Shown: positions 18,691 to 20,946 of the stretch, piece after piece
How positions within the stretch are numbered: position 1 is the stretch's first letter
Layout: the number at the start of each line of letters is the position of its first letter
Assembly (NCBI RefSeq): GCF_000485595.1
Contig: NW_014577428.1
Coordinates: forward strand, 134,017-154,962
Direction of reading: 5' to 3'
DNA from: Priapulus caudatus
Lineage: Eukaryota; Priapulida; Priapulimorpha; Priapulimorphida; Priapulidae
Length of the DNA stretch: 20,946 bases
Notes under the pieces: generated by a model
Database searches by the model: none
The model's input: the letters and a program-made list of their open reading frames with translations, nothing else
What the model was told of the DNA's origin: nothing
Made by a program: the position numbers and the translations under genes

Positions 18691-19670
18691 GTGAACCTTA
18701 GTTGGCAGTGAACATTGTGTTGGCCAGGGTCTATAACGTGCACGGGTTGCGCGGCACGCTTCACGTGCGCTACGATGTGGAGTTGGGCGCTCATACTGAC
18801 ATCCCCATATATTTCACGTTTGGATGTAAACAATAAAGTGTCACTGGTAATTAACAAACGACCAGTATACTGTTTTAAAATAATACAAAAAAGATTTAGG
18901 TAATATAGCATGCTGAATTATACAGTAAATAATAATAATACATGCAGCTTTTCGCACTACACAGGTTTAACCGTCTCATATTATGGTTTTGAATGTTTGG
19001 AAAAAAGATATATATTTTATACAGGGTGAAGCTAAATAATAGCTTCCCTACATTATGACCAAACGTGGTTTACGTAAAACACCTCTCAGTGGTGTGCTTT
19101 ATCATTTGCATAGCGTCCTGTCTCCCAATATTATGTACGCCATGTAGCATATCAGGCAGAATATTGGCATCAAGAATAATGTCATATAAATATCGAATTG
19201 GCAATCAATGTTGGCTTATCAAAATCCCAAAGCAGCTCTCAAAGACACATTGTACAAGCATATGAACTTTATTATATCGTTGCTCTGCTGCAGTTCTTTG
19301 GTTCGCGTAAGGTATCATCAAGCAAGCATTTATGAACTAGCCACCGTCTCCTAATAGCCACCCATCTCCTATAGCACCATTTTCAAAGAGTGCGGTGAGA
19401 GCAAAGTTATTTAAAATATACACGGCAACTCAATTAAAGAGACGGGAGAATAGAAATATTTCCGCAGTGGAAATAGTCTTCATAATTTATGAAGTGGGAC
19501 AGAGAAAGAGGACTACGTTTGAAGATTTTGCTGGCAACTTAGCAGCTGTAGTTAAGGACGTGGCAAGCTGTGACTGAAGCTGTCAATGCCGTATCCAGCA
19601 AGCCACGAACTCAAGATGAGGTGAGTGTATGGGCGTGTGCGTGTAGCGTCGTAACTGTAGGTGATATGAG
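18691..19670. other. Gene-free stretch
   Basis: Several short open frames (19065-19265, 19395-19577 on +) lack recognisable homology. A donor-like GAG|GTGAGT lies at about 19620. No exon structure could be supported. Confidence 0.4.
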
Positions 19671-19675
19671 GTGAG

Positions 19676-19747
19676 GTGTGTGTGTGTGTGTGTGTGTGTG
19701 CGTGTGCGTGGTGGCGTGTGCGTGTGCGTGTGCGTGTGCGTGTGTGT
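19676..19747 (+). repeat. TG/CGTG compound microsatellite
   Basis: (GT)n passing into (GCGTGT)n. Cys/Val-rich and His/Thr-rich frames across it are artefacts. Confidence 0.9.
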
Positions 19748-20009
19748 TCAGCTTCATGTCTGCCAAGCCATACTCAACCCTATATTCACTGAGTTGGCTG
19801 GTGGCACTAGATGTTTCCATTACTCAATCTTTGAATTTGCTTCTGCCAAATGAAATCAACTAACCGACGCTACAGAGCGTTGTTTTTCCTCTCCAGCATC
19901 AACGAGGTTATACACGAGGATAGCTCGCACTGAGATATATGTCCCAAACATTAGCTTTATGATATCATTCAAGATCTATGATATATATACACACAGTAAA
20001 TGACCATCA

Positions 20010-20044
20010 GGTGTGTGTGTGGTGTGTGTGTGGTGTGTGTGGTG

Positions 20045-20075
<31 letters not shown>

Positions 20076-20141
20076 TGTGTGTGTGTGTGTGTGTGCCGTG
20101 CGTGCGTGCGTTGCGTGCGTGCGTGAACGCGTGCGCGTGTA
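20010..20141 (+). repeat. TG-rich compound microsatellite
   Basis: GTGTGTGG-type units, then long (TG)n, then GCGTGCGT repeats. Confidence 0.9.
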
Positions 20142-20624
20142 CGATGATGATGGAGACGTGTCTCCAGCAGCACCCCGGCGAGCCCTCTCCCCGGAAGCTA
20201 TGGATTCTGTGCAATACAAAACACATTTGGTGACATTTCCTGATAATATAGAAATTTCGAAAATACCACAATCTATTTAATTTGTACCATAAAAACTTGG
20301 ATAAAACAATATTATACAAGAATATTTAACAGCATACATAGTTAAGATCAATAGATGCAATTCACTTTGATAAAACTGTAAACAAATTTTTTTTTTATAA
20401 ATTTCAAAAACAATTTCTGGATTTTTCTCAAAACGGAAATCGGTATACAGACGGACAGTTAACACCCATGTTATTAGCGTTTGTTTCGGTATCTTTGAAT
20501 AAAATGCAGTTTCGAAGCTCCGTTATTAATTGTGCGCACGTGCATGCATGGTCGCTAGTGTGCGTACCATACGCACGAAATAAACGAAAAAGAACTCGTT
20601 TTTATATAGACTCTATATATAATG

Positions 20625-20776
20625 CGCGCGTGCGTGCATGTACATATGTATATAATATATATATATATATATATATTTATATCCTATTATCTATCTACTT
20701 CTGATATATATATACCTGATATAGGCCTATATATATATATATAGATATGATATCTATATACATGCACGCACGCGCG
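20625..20776. repeat. Palindrome of GC-rich 18-bp arms around a TA microsatellite core
   Basis: CGCGCGTGCGTGCATGTA at 20625-20642 is the exact reverse complement of 20759-20776. The 116 bases between are mostly TA repeats with internal symmetry. Confidence 0.85.
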
Positions 20777-20946
20777 AACACACAGAAATTACGTTTGAGT
20801 AGAAAAATCACGTTATAATCACATTATTATGCTATTTTAACGTTCCAGGACCATATGTTGACGTTACATAAAAAAATCTTACAAATTTTTGCAAAACGTT
20901 GTAAAAACCCGACACATTTACGTTGAACAAACGGTGTTAAATAATT

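Noticed and set aside
19611-20319. His/Thr-rich and Cys/Val-rich open frames
   Set aside because: Translations of TG/CA microsatellites.

Overview
This window looks like non-coding-rich DNA from a metazoan, most likely a marine invertebrate. It is AT-rich with spliceosomal GT-AG introns of 0.3 to 2.5 kb, vertebrate-type TTAGGG-like telomeric motifs inside the sequence, long TG and TA microsatellites, and a high density of small inverted-repeat transposons. One of these (about 11148-11575) is of a type I remember as widespread in marine invertebrates. I cannot name the species.

The only gene I can support is a six-coding-exon palmitoyltransferase of the ZDHHC23 type on the + strand (8564-16917). 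I assembled it by hand from exons 8564-8670, 10202-10427, 12750-13171, 13717-13893, 14189-14344 and 16827-16917. They join in frame to 392 codons plus a stop. The product has the cysteine-rich N-terminus typical of this subfamily, four membrane segments, a complete zinc-binding DHHC cysteine-rich domain, two more membrane segments and a C-terminus ending ITEV, which reads as a PDZ-domain ligand. The first coding exon also carries an 8-codon upstream ORF whose stop overlaps the start codon. A strong splice acceptor inside intron 5 could give a shorter alternative C-terminus.

Layout: 1-839, no gene, with part of a dispersed repeat at about 700-839; 840-1573, foldback element; 1734-1810, degenerate telomere-like repeats; about 2930-3985, a 1 kb palindrome with an almost pure A+C block inserted in one arm; 4120-4450, three tandem hairpin units; 4475-5431, possible terminal-inverted-repeat element with a G-rich tract and TATA-like box; 6498-7120, foldback element with a 9-bp target duplication and a related empty site elsewhere in the window; 7831-8191 and 9092-9373, two copies of one miniature transposon on either side of the first coding exon; 8533-16917, the ZDHHC23-like gene, whose introns hold further mobile DNA, including a 747-bp foldback element (14595-15341) and a three-unit tandem repeat (15515-16448); 16918-20946, AT-rich sequence downstream of the gene with microsatellites and palindromes.

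The notable theme is inverted-repeat DNA. At least four long foldback structures are present. Two architectures share one terminal sequence, and in one hairpin unit both arms have changed together so that pairing is kept.
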